Shown one piece after another: positions 35,117 to 47,884 of a stretch of DNA of 64,000 bases; position 1 is the first letter of the stretch; each line of letters opens with the position of its first letter. Below the pieces are notes generated by a model, which had not been told where the DNA came from, did no database searches, and worked only from the letters and a program-made list of their open reading frames with translations. The stretch covers positions 48,057,001-48,121,000 of the forward strand of contig CM075654.1 in NCBI GenBank assembly GCA_037953625.1, read 5' to 3'. Both the position numbers and the translations under genes were made by a program. Origin of the DNA: Crotalaria pallida (taxonomy: Eukaryota; Streptophyta; Magnoliopsida; Fabales; Fabaceae).

Positions 35117-35355
35117 AATAGACCGGCGCTATTGCTCATGGTCACATACGATGGACTAAGAAACATTCTCCACACAACCTATCCTAAGGTCATAACAATA
35201 GCTTTCAACAATGCATACAATTCCCACAATGTATCAATTGCTCCATTTGAGCAAGATAATAGTATTCAAAACAATAAATATGCCCTGTGGATACCTGCTT
35301 GATGTTGATGACTACCTTTCTAGAGCTACTTCCACTACTACAGGATCTGACTTTT

Positions 35356-35367
35356 GCTCTGATACCA
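35356..35367 (-). promoter_or_regulatory. tRNA-Met primer-binding site of element B
   Basis: The minus strand reads TGGTATCAGAGC five bases inside the LTR edge at 35,373. Confidence 0.9.
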
Positions 35368-35372
35368 CTAAG

Positions 35373-38300
35373 TGTAACACCCTCATAATATCCCAAGTAA
35401 TTAATACAAAATGAATACTATTACTTGAGAATATATGAACTTGTAAAATGTTAGAAAATACTGGATTCAAAATTTTCTTTTATATTTTCCAAATAGTCGG
35501 GTGCACAAACCAAAACATAGGATGTTTGGAGAATAGTTTACGTATTACTTTTAAAATCGAATTCGGCATTTACTTTGCTCAAAAGGTAATTTCGCAAATC
35601 TTGGATAGCATTCTCTTTGAGGATAAATGTACTCTATTTCATATAAAGGAACTCAAGTATTGCCATCCAGTTTTCGTCTAGCCAAGTGATACCATTTCCA
35701 AAATGTCATAGCCGAATTCTTTCAAATCAATATCAGAGTAAGCGGAAATATCAGGACTATGTAATAGACTTTAGTATAAGCATGGATTTTATTTATATCA
35801 AAAGGTACGTAATACATAGTCCGGCGGTAAGGATCTCCAAAATCCCAGAACAAGTCCATAAGGCTATGTATTTATATGTACATCAAAATAGACCATGGCT
35901 CCAGAGTTTTCAAAAGAAATTCCCACAATATATAAAACTCCCAAAGCTGGTCTCATAGCACTGGTCGCGGCAGTAGTAGTAGAAGTCTCCAAGAAGTAGC
36001 AGCAACCATCATCCAACATCAGCATCAGCAGCTAATCTTCTCCACAACATCCATCACACCGGATCCTTGATCCTCATCATTTACCTTATGCACATACCTA
36101 GGGATCATCGCCTCTCCATTGACTCCCGATAGATTAAACGACAAGCTCGCTTCCGCTCTCGTATTCGACAGGATCCTCCTTGATCTTATTTGAAGGAGTA
36201 ATTACCCTACCACTGGGTACAAGGTCTGATGAAAACGTGACCTTAATAGGACTCCTTGAAATAGACGGGGAAGTCTCCTCTCGAATGACTCTAAGAGAAA
36301 AAGGGTATGAGCGGGTAGGTTCGAATTGAAAACTGTTAGATAAGCGAGCTGGTCGAGTGGGAGATGATCCATGGTAAGTATAAAAAAATAGATACATGCA
36401 TAGCGTATATGATGGGAATCCTAAACCTACGAGGATGTGACCGAACCAGTGGATTAGGGTGATCGAAGGTAACCACTATCTCACCCTCATACACTACTCG
36501 GCAATCCTCGCAGATCCATATGCCACTAAGAAGTGGGCGGACCTCGATGCAAGCGATGTAACGCGACATCACCTACAAGGGCATAGGGGTAAGCAAATCT
36601 ATACACATAATCAATAGAGCTTAAATGTAGAAGTGATCATGATTATGCACATATAACCCCAAATCAGTTAACAGCCATGGTTAACACTTAGCAGCATTTA
36701 ATGCAGATACGATATTCATACTCATTCTTAATATCAAACCTTAGCTCAAATAAGGTTAAGTGGCATGATGCCTGACATTCTTCTCTTTCTGAGATTCTCC
36801 ATCTAATGTCCTGACGGACGCCAATCCAATACCACAATGCATTTCCAAATCACGAATACGTTACCAAAACGTATGGCATACTAGCTCGGAAGTGATAAAA
36901 ACGTCACACTACCTGGTGAACGTCACGTCGCCCAAGGACGTAAACCTATCACTTCTCAACATACAATGGGTGTGATAAAAAACGTCACCACATCTGATGA
37001 ATGTCACGTCGCCTAAGGACGTAAACCTTATCACTTGTGATACACGACAGAGGTGATAAACAACGTCACCATGTCTGATGAACGTCACGTTGCCTAAGGA
37101 CGTAAACCTTATCACTTGTGTGCACCACACCCTTCTCAACAAACAACGGGTGTGATAAAAAACGTCACCACATCTGATGAACGTCACGTCGCCTAAGGAC
37201 GTAAACCTTATCACTTGTGATACACGACAGAGGTGATAAACAACGTCACCATGTTGATGAACGTCACGTCGCCAAAACGTAAACCTTACCACTTGTGTGC
37301 AACACACCGTTGAACCATCAAATCAACAGTATACCACATACTGTCCACATTGTCCACCTTAATGTGTCATCGAGCTAGCATCAACTTTTTGTAATTCCAG
37401 AGGTCCTCCTCATGTCACCCGAACATGAGTAAACGATCTAATATCCAAACTCAAACATGAATGTAATATCTTTGCTTAAAGAAATTGATTGGTATATTTC
37501 AATATGTAACGTGCCACCCAAGCAACGTTATGACGTGCCACCCGAGCAACGTCCCATCGTCCAAAATGAATAACCATATAATCAATCAATCTCTTTTAAG
37601 TCCTAGATCACTTGGATTATTGTAGTTAAATTCTTAACCAACTAAGTCAGAATTGAAAATGGTGTTTCTCAGGTTCAGGTAAATTACTCGAGTATAATCC
37701 AGCATACTCGAGTGTTTTTTAACTTTTCCAGATTACTCGAGTGTTCTTTAGGGTTACTCGAGTGTTCATGACTTTCTGGGGATTTGAGTTTCAAATTCAT
37801 TAAATTACTCGAGTAGTTCATGGGTTACTCGAGTGTTCATCATAATTTCCAGAATACTCGAGTCATCCCTGCATTACTCGAGTGGTTTGCCTTAACATGT
37901 CCCCAGGTCTTACTCGATACTCGAGTACTAGACACAATATCGAGTGTTCTTGCTCAAATTACATTGTTTTACAAACATTTTACTCGAGTACCCTGTCCAA
38001 TACTCGAGTGTTTCACAGCAGAACATACTGAAATCTTAGTTTTAACACACCATTTTCAGTCCTACTCAATTCTGGTCCAATCCAGGGATCCACAAAGTTC
38101 ATATATCATAAATAGAACATGTTACAACACTCATTTCATATCAAATTACAGATTTGGCAGAGAATCAATCCTTAATGCATAAAATACACAATTTGACAAC
38201 TCAACACTTCAAATTGCATAATAAGCACAATACTCATGAAATAGTGTTCATTTAAGTTCACATGCATGATTTAGAACTTGCTCAACACAGTTTTAGAGCA

Positions 38301-39313
38301 TGACTTGGACTCCAAACCAAAGTTCCTATTCAATCTAAGCCCTTAGAGCCTCTTGGTAGCTCTCTAATGCATTTAATGGAATTTAAACTCTATCTAGTGT
38401 ACGAAATTACTTCCCCTTACCTATTATATGTGAATCAACAGAGACTTTACCCCAAACTTAGCTTTCAAGCTGAATTCCCCAAAATCCACACTGAAACAGA
38501 GCAGTTTCAGCAGAGCACCAAGATTGAATTGGTTGATGCATGAAACAGCCATAAAAATTGGGGAAATTAGTCTCTATATACTCTCTACAATTCACACTAA
38601 CTAAAGAAACAAGATTCACATGAGGAGGTTGTCTGAGCTTACCAGAATCAAGCTCCAAAGTAAGCTCTAGAAAACCTGAGACAACAAACGGACTCCACTT
38701 CCAAGCTTCGATTCTTCCAATCTACTCACTCTCAGCTCACAATCTTGGTGTCTATACAAATCTCGAGATGTGAGCTTTGTATTGGTGTATGATTTGTGGT
38801 TTGAATCAGAACATAGAGGATGAATCGAAAGAAACAAGCTCGGAACCCTAACTTAATCAACACACTCGAAGTTTGCCAAAATGGTTGATTTCCAGCAACC
38901 ATTGAGCTTAAATACTTGAACCTTACAATCATGCATGGCGACACGAAAGCTAGGACGTGTTGAGGAAGACGCTTTCGTGTCAACACACGAGAATCGTTAA
39001 TGGTGACTCACCAAAACGCACTAACTCGTTCTTCACTGACCAGAATACTCGAGTATTTCCAAAACTACTCGAGTATTTTGCCCAGTTTTTGAAAAATATA
39101 ATTTTATTTTCTTTCCCTCCAAAACCTTTCTAAAATTACTTCAAGGTCCCAAACAGGGATTAATGTGAAAATATTTATTTTCTCATATTAAAATTCTCTA
39201 ATATCATCTTTCATAATAAATTACATGAAATCAAGGCTAAAAAATAATTAATTATAAATAAACTTTATAATTATCATTTTATTAATCAGGGGTTAAAAAT
39301 CAGGGATGTTACA
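35373..39313 (-). repeat. 5' LTR of B, 3,941 bp, uninterrupted
   Basis: This is the reference copy of the B LTR: TGTAACACCCTCATAATATC to AATCAGGGATGTTACA. In minus-strand order it has a palindrome pair at about 39,045-39,080, TATA-like box 38,907-38,914, donor-like GT at 38,642, palindrome cluster 37,685-38,015, hairpin array about 36,900-37,310, acceptor-like AG at 36,573 and the LTR ORF. Confidence 0.95.
36134..36569 (-). pseudogene. LTR-borne ORF, frameshifted copy in 5' LTR of B
   Basis: Same ORF as at 28,372-28,806, but one extra base near 36,340 shifts the frame after about 75 codons. The acceptor-to-donor segment (36,098-36,572) is therefore 475 nt. The two halves remain open separately. 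Confidence 0.55.
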
Positions 39314-39318
39314 AGATA

Positions 39319-40189
39319 TATGATGAAGTGAAGATTGTAATCTATCTTTAGGATTATTTGAGATTTAGTTTATATCTTTTAAGATTTAGATTTTATCTAT
39401 AGGATATTTTTACATTTAATTTAGAGATTAGCTTTCCTTAGGATTTGGCCCATGATTTAGGTCCGTTTTGTGATTTAAAAAGCCAAATTCGTGTAGACCT
39501 AGAAGCCATCTATCATTCCACGTTTTTCCAAATCTCTCTCTAAGAGAAGGCTTAGTTTTGCTCTCCAAGCTTGTGGTGGCTGCTAGGGTTTCTCTCTCTT
39601 CCTTTTCTACACGTTTTTGACTTATTTCATCATGGAAGGCTAAACTCTTAGGTTAAATCCCTTTGGTAATGTATCACATACTCTTGAGGTTTTGTTCTTA
39701 ATGCTATTTCGTTTTTATTCACTATTTTCATGCTTATTGATATGTTATGGTTCGCTTAGTTCCATTCTATAGAGATAATCCATGTGTATGAATGCTTAAT
39801 TTATGCAAATTCGTAAAATCTCCATGCTTTGGCTTTTAATGCTTAATTAGAGGTCAGGGTTTTGGGGTGAGAATTGAATTTTCGCTTAGTATTTAGTTCT
39901 CATGAGTTGGACAGTGAAGAGGGAAGAAATTGATCTTTTGTGACCGATGATAGAGTTGTGAACGCGAGCCAAAGGGGTTTATCCGGTTTTCCTTATCTGT
40001 TACTTCGTTTTTATTTAATTCTGTTTTGATTCTAGATTTCAACATTCAATACAAAACCCCCCTGTTTTCTATGCATACTATGTGTTCGACCTTTTGCTTG
40101 ATAAGATATTCCTTGGGAGACGACCTAGGAATCACTTCCTAGTACTATATTTAAACTACTTTTATTTGTATCGGGTACGGCCTCGATCA
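39319..40189 (+). repeat. left LTR of C, second part
   Basis: It resumes with TATGATGAAGTGAAG after the AGATA duplication and matches 48,126-48,971. It includes a TATA-like GATTTAAAAAG at about 39,472-39,482 and ends CCTCGATCA just before the primer site. The last 25 or so bases are absent from the right LTR, where element D intervenes. Confidence 0.9.
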
Positions 40190-40193
40190 AATT

Positions 40194-40211
40194 TGGCGCC
40201 GTTGCCGGGGA
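40194..40211 (+). promoter_or_regulatory. tRNA-Asp primer-binding site of C
   Basis: TGGCGCCGTTGCCGGGGA is complementary to the 3' end of plant tRNA-Asp, the primer used by Athila-type elements. The following 900 bp (to 41,116) are an untranslated leader with no ORF. Confidence 0.85.
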
Positions 40212-41116
40212 ATATCGGTTCTTGCCAAAGGACATTAGTAGTTAGTTAGTGTCGTAGTTAGTATAGTTATTATAGTGTGTTGTGTCTGATTTGTGTCTAG
40301 TAGTCAATTCTGATAACTGGTTAAAGTTGCACTGTTTGTTGTTTTGCTATTTTGCTGCAATTAGTGTATTTGATTGATTCTGTGGTTGCTAGTTCACATA
40401 GTTTTGGGTGGAATTTTTGCACAAAAAATTTGTATCCACACTACTTTTATCATATAAAAAGGTTTTGATGCACCACAGTCACTCAGATTTGCACCAGTTG
40501 TGAGTTCCAAAAAAATTTTCCATGTTTTAGCAGCACTTCCTATAAACCGTCGCAACTTTTGACCCGTAACTCGGAATTTGACGAATTTTATATCAAATCG
40601 AAGGGAATTTTTTGAATAATCTAATACTTACCACTTTGTTGTAAAATCCCTTCGTCTGGATCCTGAAAAAGGCTTTTTACTATTTTTTTTTATTTTACAA
40701 GTTTTATTTTCTTAATTTTTGGTCCCTATCTTAATTGTTTGACTTGGTTCTTTTTTGAATTTTGTCCTCAAACTTTCTGTGATATGTTTTCATGATTTTA
40801 GGGTGCTGAAAAAAATAAATAAATAAATTTTAAAAAATAAAAAAATTTTGTTGCCTATTTTGGCCATGTATATCTGTTACAGTCTACTATGGTTGATGGT
40901 GTTCTGTTCAGTACATGACTAGAGGCAACTCAATTTACTTGCATCCCTACAACCTTGAAATTGATAGGACTTATCACAGATTAGTTTGACAAAATAGGAA
41001 CCAGTCCATAGGTAGTGAGTCTGTTGAGTCTTTACATAGTGAGTCTGCTTCTTTTTTCTTCTATTCCTATAAATTCTGATTCTTATTCTGATTCTTATTC
41101 TGTTTATTCTGAAAAT

Positions 41117-42451
41117 ATGGCTCAACCTCTACTACGTGAGAGGACATTGAGGGAGCTGGCTGCACCTGATTTCACTATTGAAGATTTGTGCATCCAGTAT
41201 CCCGATGACCCGTATGAGCTAAAGTCTGGACTAATTCATTTGTTGCCCAAGTTTAATGGTCTTGCAGGTGATGATCCTCATAAACATCTCAAGAAGTTCC
41301 ACGTTGTGTGTGCCACTATGAAACCACATGATGTGCAAGAGGATCATGTTTGTCTCAAGGCATTCCCACACTCCCTAGAGGGGCTAGCCAAGGATTGGTT
41401 GTACGATCTGGCCCCTGGTTCTATCACAGGCTGGGATGACCTGAAGAGGGCATTTTTGGAGAAATTCTTCCCTGCGTGCAGAACAACAGAAATCCAAAAG
41501 GATATATCAGGCATCAGGCAACAAAGTGGAGAAAGTCTCTACGAGTATTGGGAGAGATTCAAGAGACTATGTGCGAGCTGCCCCCACCATCAGATCTCAG
41601 AGCAGCTGCTTATTCAATATTTCTATGAAGGTCTCAACCTCATGGAGAGAAACATGCTTGATGCTGCAAGTGGTGGTGCCCTAGGAGACATGACACCTTT
41701 AGAAGCCAGAGCCAAGATTGAGAAGATGACTTCCAATTGTCAACAATTCCATGCAAGGGGCAACAGCGATGCAATCGTAGTGAGAGGAGTGAATGATGTT
41801 GGCACAAGTTCTGGTAAGGTTGAGAAGCTTGAACAGAAGATAGACTCACTTACAACTTTGGTCACTCAATTGGCCATCAACCAGAAGAAGTTGTCTCTAC
41901 CTACTAGATTATGTGGTATTTTCACATCCAGTGAACATAACACAGAAGCATGCCCTTCTTTGCAGCAGCAACCAACGACTGGTGCTCACCAACCTGAGGC
42001 ATATGCCGCCAACATCTTCAACAATAGAAACCAGTAGCCGCAGAACTTTGATCTCTCTACCAATAGATACAACCCTGGTTGGAGGAACCATCCCAACCTG
42101 AGATGGTCTGATCAGCAGCAACCTTCACAGGTTCAATTTCAGAACAATTTTAGACCACCATATGTACTTCCTCCAGTCCAGCAGCAGAGACAACAGCAAC
42201 AGCAACAACAGGCTAATTCTGCACCACCAGCTCCTAGTACTGAGCAGCAGCCTTCATTGCAAGAGTTGATGAAGCAGATGACCATGCAAAATCTCCAATT
42301 CCAACAGGAGACTAGAGCATCCATTCAAAGACAAGAGGCCTCCATTCAATCTTTGACCAATCAGATGGAACAAATGGCAACAGCCATCAACACTTTGCAA
42401 CCTCAGAATTCTAACAAGTTGCCATCCCAAACAGTGATCAACCCAAACTAG
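41117..42451 (+). pseudogene. gag: Athila-type Gag, broken
   Basis: The ATG at 41,117 starts MAQPLLRERTLRELAAPDF. The Gag core contains GDDPHKHLKKFHVVC, LAKDWLYDLAPGSI, FLEKFFPACRT and SLYEYWERFKRLCASCPHHQISEQLL, characteristic of this lineage. A glutamine-rich region (about 42,115-42,310) and a short coiled coil follow. The same frame is cut by TAG at 42,035-42,037 and TAG at 42,449-42,451; both could be CAG changed by one C-to-T. In place of a canonical zinc knuckle there is only CGIFTSSEHNTEAC. Confidence 0.85.
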
Positions 42452-42454
42452 AAT

Positions 42455-45400
42455 GTGAGTGCCATCAGTCTAAGGTCAGGGAAGCAGATTGTCACACCCA
42501 CACCAGAACCTGACCACAACAGAGATGATCTAGTTCCATCCGAAAAGAAGAGCCAAATGGTCGAGGAGAGTGAGCACACAAATACCAAAAAATCCCATCC
42601 AGCTCAGCCTTTCTCAAGCACAACACCTACTGCTGCCCAACAACCACCCCCCATTCCTCTTCCTTTCCCACCAAGGGGGGTGACTCAAAGCAAGAAAATG
42701 GAAGAGATTGACAAAGAGATACTTGACACATTCAGGAAGGTGGAAGTCAACATACCCCTTCTTGATGCAATCAAGCAGATTCCAAGGTATGCAAAGTTCT
42801 TGAAGGAGCTATGCACACACAAACGGAAGCTCAAGGGCAATGAGAGGATCAACATGGGAAGAAATGTCTCTGATCTTATAGGTGAACCCGTCCCTCATAT
42901 TCCTGAAAAGTGTAAGGATCCTGGAACTTTCTCTGTACCTTGTATCATAGGTAATACTAAATTTGAGAATGCTTTGCTAGATTTAGGAGCATCTATTAAT
43001 GTTATGCCTATGTCTATTTTCAAGTCTCTTTCATTTTGACCTCTTCAACCTACGGGTGTGGTTATCCACTTGGCAAATAGATCTACTGCCTACCCCGCAG
43101 GTTTGATAGAGGATGTCTTGGTTCGGGTTGAAGAGCTGATCTTCCCTGCTGATTTTTACATACTTGATATGGAAGATGACTCCCCCCGTAATGTTGTTCC
43201 TATTATTTTTGGGAGGCCATTTTTAAAAACAGCCCGAACCAAGATTGATGTGCATGCAGGTACACTTTCCATGGAGTTTGATGGCAGTGTGATCCGATTC
43301 GACATTTTCCATGCTATGAAACATTTTCCTGAGGATCACTCTGTTTTTCATGTTGACTTGCTTGATAAATTGATTGATGAGCATGTTCTTGACTTTTTGC
43401 ATGATTATGATTTGCCATCTTTCACTGACTCATTTACTTGTTCTGCATGTTCTGATTCCGAAATGTGCACTGCATGCATTGAAATTGACCAATTTTTAAA
43501 TTCTGCTACTGCATCTGTTGATTCATATGATATAGATTCAAATTATGCTAACCCTAACCCCATTTCTGTTATGCATGAGTCTAATCCATTTGTTCAGGTG
43601 CAGGCGGCAGAATCCATTTCTGCTGCCCCTTTAGTTCCATCTGTGATGCAGACACCTTTATTGGACCTGAAGCCCCTTCCTCCTCATCTCAAATATGCTT
43701 ACTTAGAGGATGAGCAGAAACTTCCAGTGATCATCTCTACCTCCCTTTCTGTTGATCAAGAGAAGAAGCTGCTGGATGTGATTAGAGAAAACAAAAGGGA
43801 AATAGGATGGACTTTGGCAGACATACCTGGTATTAGCCCCTCCATGTGCATGCATATGCACCGGATTTTATTGGAGGATGGGGCGAAGCCAGTGAGACAA
43901 CCCCAGAGGCGGTTGAACCCCCAGATTCTTGATGTGGTGAAGAAAGAGGTCACCAAGTTGCTGCAAGCTGGTATCATCTACCCCATTTCAGACAACACTT
44001 GGGTAAGCCCGGTTCAAGTAGTTCCCAAGAAGTCTGGGGTGACAGTTGTCAAAAATGAGAAGGATGAGCTGATTCCCACTAGATTGCAGAACAATTGGAG
44101 AGTATGCATTGACTATAGGAAGCTCAACCAGGCGACCCACAAGGATCACTTTCCTCTTCCCTTCATTGATCAGATGTTGGAGCGCCTGGCAGGTAAATCT
44201 CACTATTGCTTCTTAGATGGTTTCTCTGGTTATTTTCAAATCTGTATTGCACCAGAGGACCAACATAAGACCACATTTACTTGTCCTTTTGGTACATTTG
44301 CTTATAGGAAGATGCCTTTTGGCCTATGCAATGCTCCTGGCACTTTTCAAAGATGTATGATGAGTATTTCTATGACTTACTTGAGCATTGCATAGAGGTC
44401 TTCATGGATGATATTAGTGTATATGGCTCCTCTTTTGATGCATGTCTTGATAGTTTGTCTAAGGTGCTTAATAGGTGCATTGAGACTAACCTTGTCTTGA
44501 ATTTTGAAAAATGTCACTTTATGGTAGAACAAGGCATAGTCTTAGGGCACATTATTTCGCATAAGGGCATAGAGGTTGACCCTGCTAAGCTGCATGTAAT
44601 ATCATATTTGCCTTACCCCTCTTGTGTGCGAGAGGTGCGTTCTTTTCTTGGCCATGCAGGTTTCCATCGCAGGTTTATTCAGAACTTTAGCAAGATAGCC
44701 CTTCCACTATCCAACTTGCTTCTAAAGGATACCACATTTGAGTTTGGAGACCAATGCAAGAAGGCTTTTGAAGAGCTAAAGAGAGCACTCACCACCACTC
44801 CCCTCATCCAACCACCTGACTGGACCCTCCCATTTGAGCTCATGACCGATGCCTCGAATTATGCTTTGGGAGCAGTTCTCTCCCAATGGGTTGGTAAGCT
44901 GTCACATGTGATTTATTATGTTTCTAGGACTGTAGATGCAGCACAAGTTAATTACACCACAACTGAAACAGAGCTGTTAGCCATTGTCTTTGCACTTGAT
45001 AAGTTTAGATCATATCTGTTAGGTTCTAAGGTTGTAGTGTATACTGATCATGCTGCTCTGAAGTTTCTTTTGAAAAAGACAGACTCTAAACCTAGATTAA
45101 TTAGGTGGATGTTACTCCTTCAGGAGTTTGATCTTGAGATTCAGGATCGGAGTGGTGCGCATAACCTTGTCGCATACCACTTGAGCAGAATAGAGAGAGA
45201 GGAGGATGCATTTCCTATCCGGGATGACTTCCCGGATGAGCAGCTTTTAGCTTTGCATGTTTCACATCCCCCTCCCCTTACTCCTTGGTTTGCTGATATT
45301 GTAAATTATCTAGTTGCATCTGTTTTTCCACCCTTGGCATCCAAGGCTCAAAGAGACAAACTTAAGAGCGATGCCAAGTATTATGTATGGGAAGACCCCT

Positions 45401-46425
45401 ATTTGTGGCGTTTTTGCAGTGATCAGGTCATTCGCAGGTGCATTCCAGATCATGAGATCCAATCGGTTCTCCAGTTTTGCCATGGTTCACCAGTTGGAGG
45501 CCACCTTGGGACTCAAAGGACAGCACAAAAGGTGTTGGATTATGGATTTTATTGGCCTGCCATCTTCAAGGATGCAAGCAACATCTGCAGCTCATGTGAA
45601 AAATTTCAAAGAGCAGGAGGCACCCTATCTTGGAGGCAACAGATGCCGCAACAACCTATGTTGTTCTGTGAGGTGTTTGATGTCTGAGGTATAGATTTCA
45701 TGGGCCCCTTTCCTGTTTCTTTTGGTTTTTATTATATCTTACTTGTTGTGGATTATGTATCCAAATGGGTGGAAGCTAAGGCCACCAGGACTAATGATGC
45801 TCAGGTTGTTGTAGATTTTGTCAGGTCTAATATCCTTTGCAGGTTTGGCATACCTAGAGCCATAGTCAGTGATCAAGGCACACACTTCTGCAATAGATCC
45901 ATGCAAGCTTTGCTCAAGAAGTATGGGGTTGTGCACAAAGTTTCTACACCCTATCACCCCTAAACCAATGGGCAAGCTGAGATTTCAAACAGAGAGATCA
46001 AGCGGATTTTGGAGAAGCAATGTAACTTAGCTCTTGATCAAGCGCGTGAGGAGAGTAAGCTACAGTTGAGTGAGCTAGATGAGATCCGTTTGGAGGCCTA
46101 TGAGAACTCCAAGTTCTACAAAGAGAAGACCAAGAAGCTTCATGAAAGCTCAATTTCCAGAAAGGAGTTCTTGGTTGGTCAAAAAGTGTTGCTCTACAAC
46201 TCTAGGCTTGGACTCATAAGTGGAAAGCTCCGCTCTAAGTGGATTGGACCGTTTGTAGTCACCCAGGTGTTTCCTTATGGCACTGTGGAGATCAAGAGTG
46301 AGTCTACGGACAAGAGCTTCAAAGTCAATGGCCACCGACTCAAGCCTTTCCTAACCACTCCTACTTTGGATGATGCACCTGTGGAGGAAGCCTCTTTGGT
46401 CGAACCCACCTTTGACCCACCATGA
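42455..46425 (+). pseudogene. pol: Athila-type Pol (protease, RT, RNase H, integrase), broken
   Basis: Order: protease (LLDLGASINVMP at about 42,975, DLG instead of D-S/T-G), reverse transcriptase (FLDGFSGY at about 44,214 and VFMDD at about 44,400), RNase H ([14 protein letters not shown] from about 44,840), integrase zinc-binding part (about 45,480-45,610) and core (IDFMGPF at 45,691, VSDQGTHF at about 45,865, NGQAE at about 45,967). Breaks: TGA 43,037-43,039, a 1-base loss near 44,374 in RT, TGA 45,685-45,687 and TAA 45,961-45,963. The integrase also lacks roughly 45 residues after [10 protein letters not shown] (about 46,018) compared with the family. No working enzyme can be made from this copy. 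Confidence 0.88.
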
Positions 46426-47884
46426 CTTAGGGAGTTTTCTTTTCTCCTTTTTTTATTACTTTTATTACAGTTGTCTATATCTGTCTGATTCTGCTATTTG
46501 TGTTCCATTGAGGACAATGTGTGATTTAAGTGTGGGGGGGAGAGTAGTTTAGGTTGCATATTTTTGCTTTGATTTTTTAGGTTTTTCTAAGTTTTGGGCA
46601 TTTTCTTGCATGTTTTTGCTTCATTTTAGTAGAGTCTTGGTATCTTGTGTCTGAATTCATGCATTTCTATGTGTAAAGTTGCTTTTGATAATTAAGAGGT
46701 GGTAACACTGTGATAGAATTGTCCCTTTTGTGAGGATTTGAGCCTTAATTGTGGGTGGATTTCTATATATGCCACCTAATTTTCTTTCATGTGTGATTGC
46801 ACTCTGGATTACTTGCACTCTAGAACTTGACTTCACTCTTGTTGATACTTGATATTCCCATGCACATTTTGAAATGATTTAGGCATTGTTTTTCTTGAAT
46901 AAGCCACTAGCCATATGAGCCTACCTTGAATGAATTTATCCTTTGATAGTCCCTTTGAGCCTTTTCTTTGTTCTAATACAAGCCTATGACTGAAAAACCA
47001 TGATTGTCCTAGCCTTAGGGAATTTTGGAGCTTTGGAATTGTTTTGGGAATGGGTATTAAGTAAGTGAGGGTGCTTTTTTCTTCATCTCTTGTGAGTTCT
47101 TGGTTTTGCCTCTATGGTTGGTGTTGTAATTATGGCTTTATCTCATTATGCCATTTTTGTTTTTTTTCTTCTCTTTCATTCATGAAGTTCTCCAATGAAA
47201 AAAAAAAAATAGAAACAAAAAGAAGAAAAAAAAGAAAAAAAAGAGAGAATAAAAGGTTGATTGAGGCACAGAGGATTGGAATTAGAGGTTGTTGTTATGT
47301 TCATCATTTCATTCTGGGGTAGATTGTGCTTACTTTTTACTTATTCCCCATTGCTCCTCTATTCCCTTGGTTTTAGCTACATTTCCCATATTTTACCCCA
47401 CCTTGTCCTTGGCCCCATTACAACCCTGAAAAGACCTTTTGATCTTAATGTGCATGTGTGTTGATTGTTGATGTTAGAGGCTTGTCAAGCTTATGGTTGT
47501 GTTTGTTATTCATGATGTGCCTTGAGTGTAAACACGGATTAACCCTAAACACTTGAGTGTAAACACTTTTGAGTGATCCTTGTGATTTTTTATCATCTTT
47601 GTGACTACCTTCTTGATGTCATTGGTTTTATTTGCATATTTGAAATAATTGGATGATGTTCATGGATGCCTTGATTCTTTGGTCCTTATTCTTTTCGTGT
47701 GCTCGATTTTGCCCATTTCTTTGCATTTCCTAGCATTCATTGTGAAGTATGTAATCTCTTATGTTTTGCATTTTCTTAGTTTTTAGTATTTTTCCTTACA
47801 TGATTCACTTTGGTGCATATTAGTCTTCTTAGTCCTATTTCTTAGTTTTTCCCAGGAGTGCAAAAGGATACGTGTGGGGGTATT
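46426..47884 (+). other. non-coding 3' region of C with two polypurine tracts
   Basis: TTGAGGACAATGTGTG is followed by AAGTGTGGGGGGGAGAG at about 46,529-46,545, the purine tract typical after pol in Athila elements. A second tract, GTGTGGGGGTATT, abuts the LTR at 47,884. The region between is T-rich with a poly-A/GA stretch (about 47,197-47,250). Athila elements may carry an envelope-like ORF here; none is present. Confidence 0.7.

Larger units (their letters stand above)
21730..39313 (-). mobile_element. gag-only Tekay-like Ty3 retrotransposon B
   Basis: It is bounded by TGTAACACCC at 21,730 and GGGATGTTACA at 39,313, with TSD AGATA on both sides. The 5' LTR (minus-strand sense) is 35,373-39,313. 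The 3' LTR is 21,730-21,885 plus 27,767-31,551, with element A inside. Without A and its TSD both LTRs are 3,941 bp. The primer site and polypurine tract are present. The interior has one gag-protease frame and about 2.3 kb of sequence with no pol, so it is non-autonomous. Confidence 0.9.

Noticed and set aside
46426..47884. Envelope-like ORF expected after pol in Athila elements
   Set aside because: No frame longer than about 85 codons and no membrane-protein pattern; region is non-coding in this copy.
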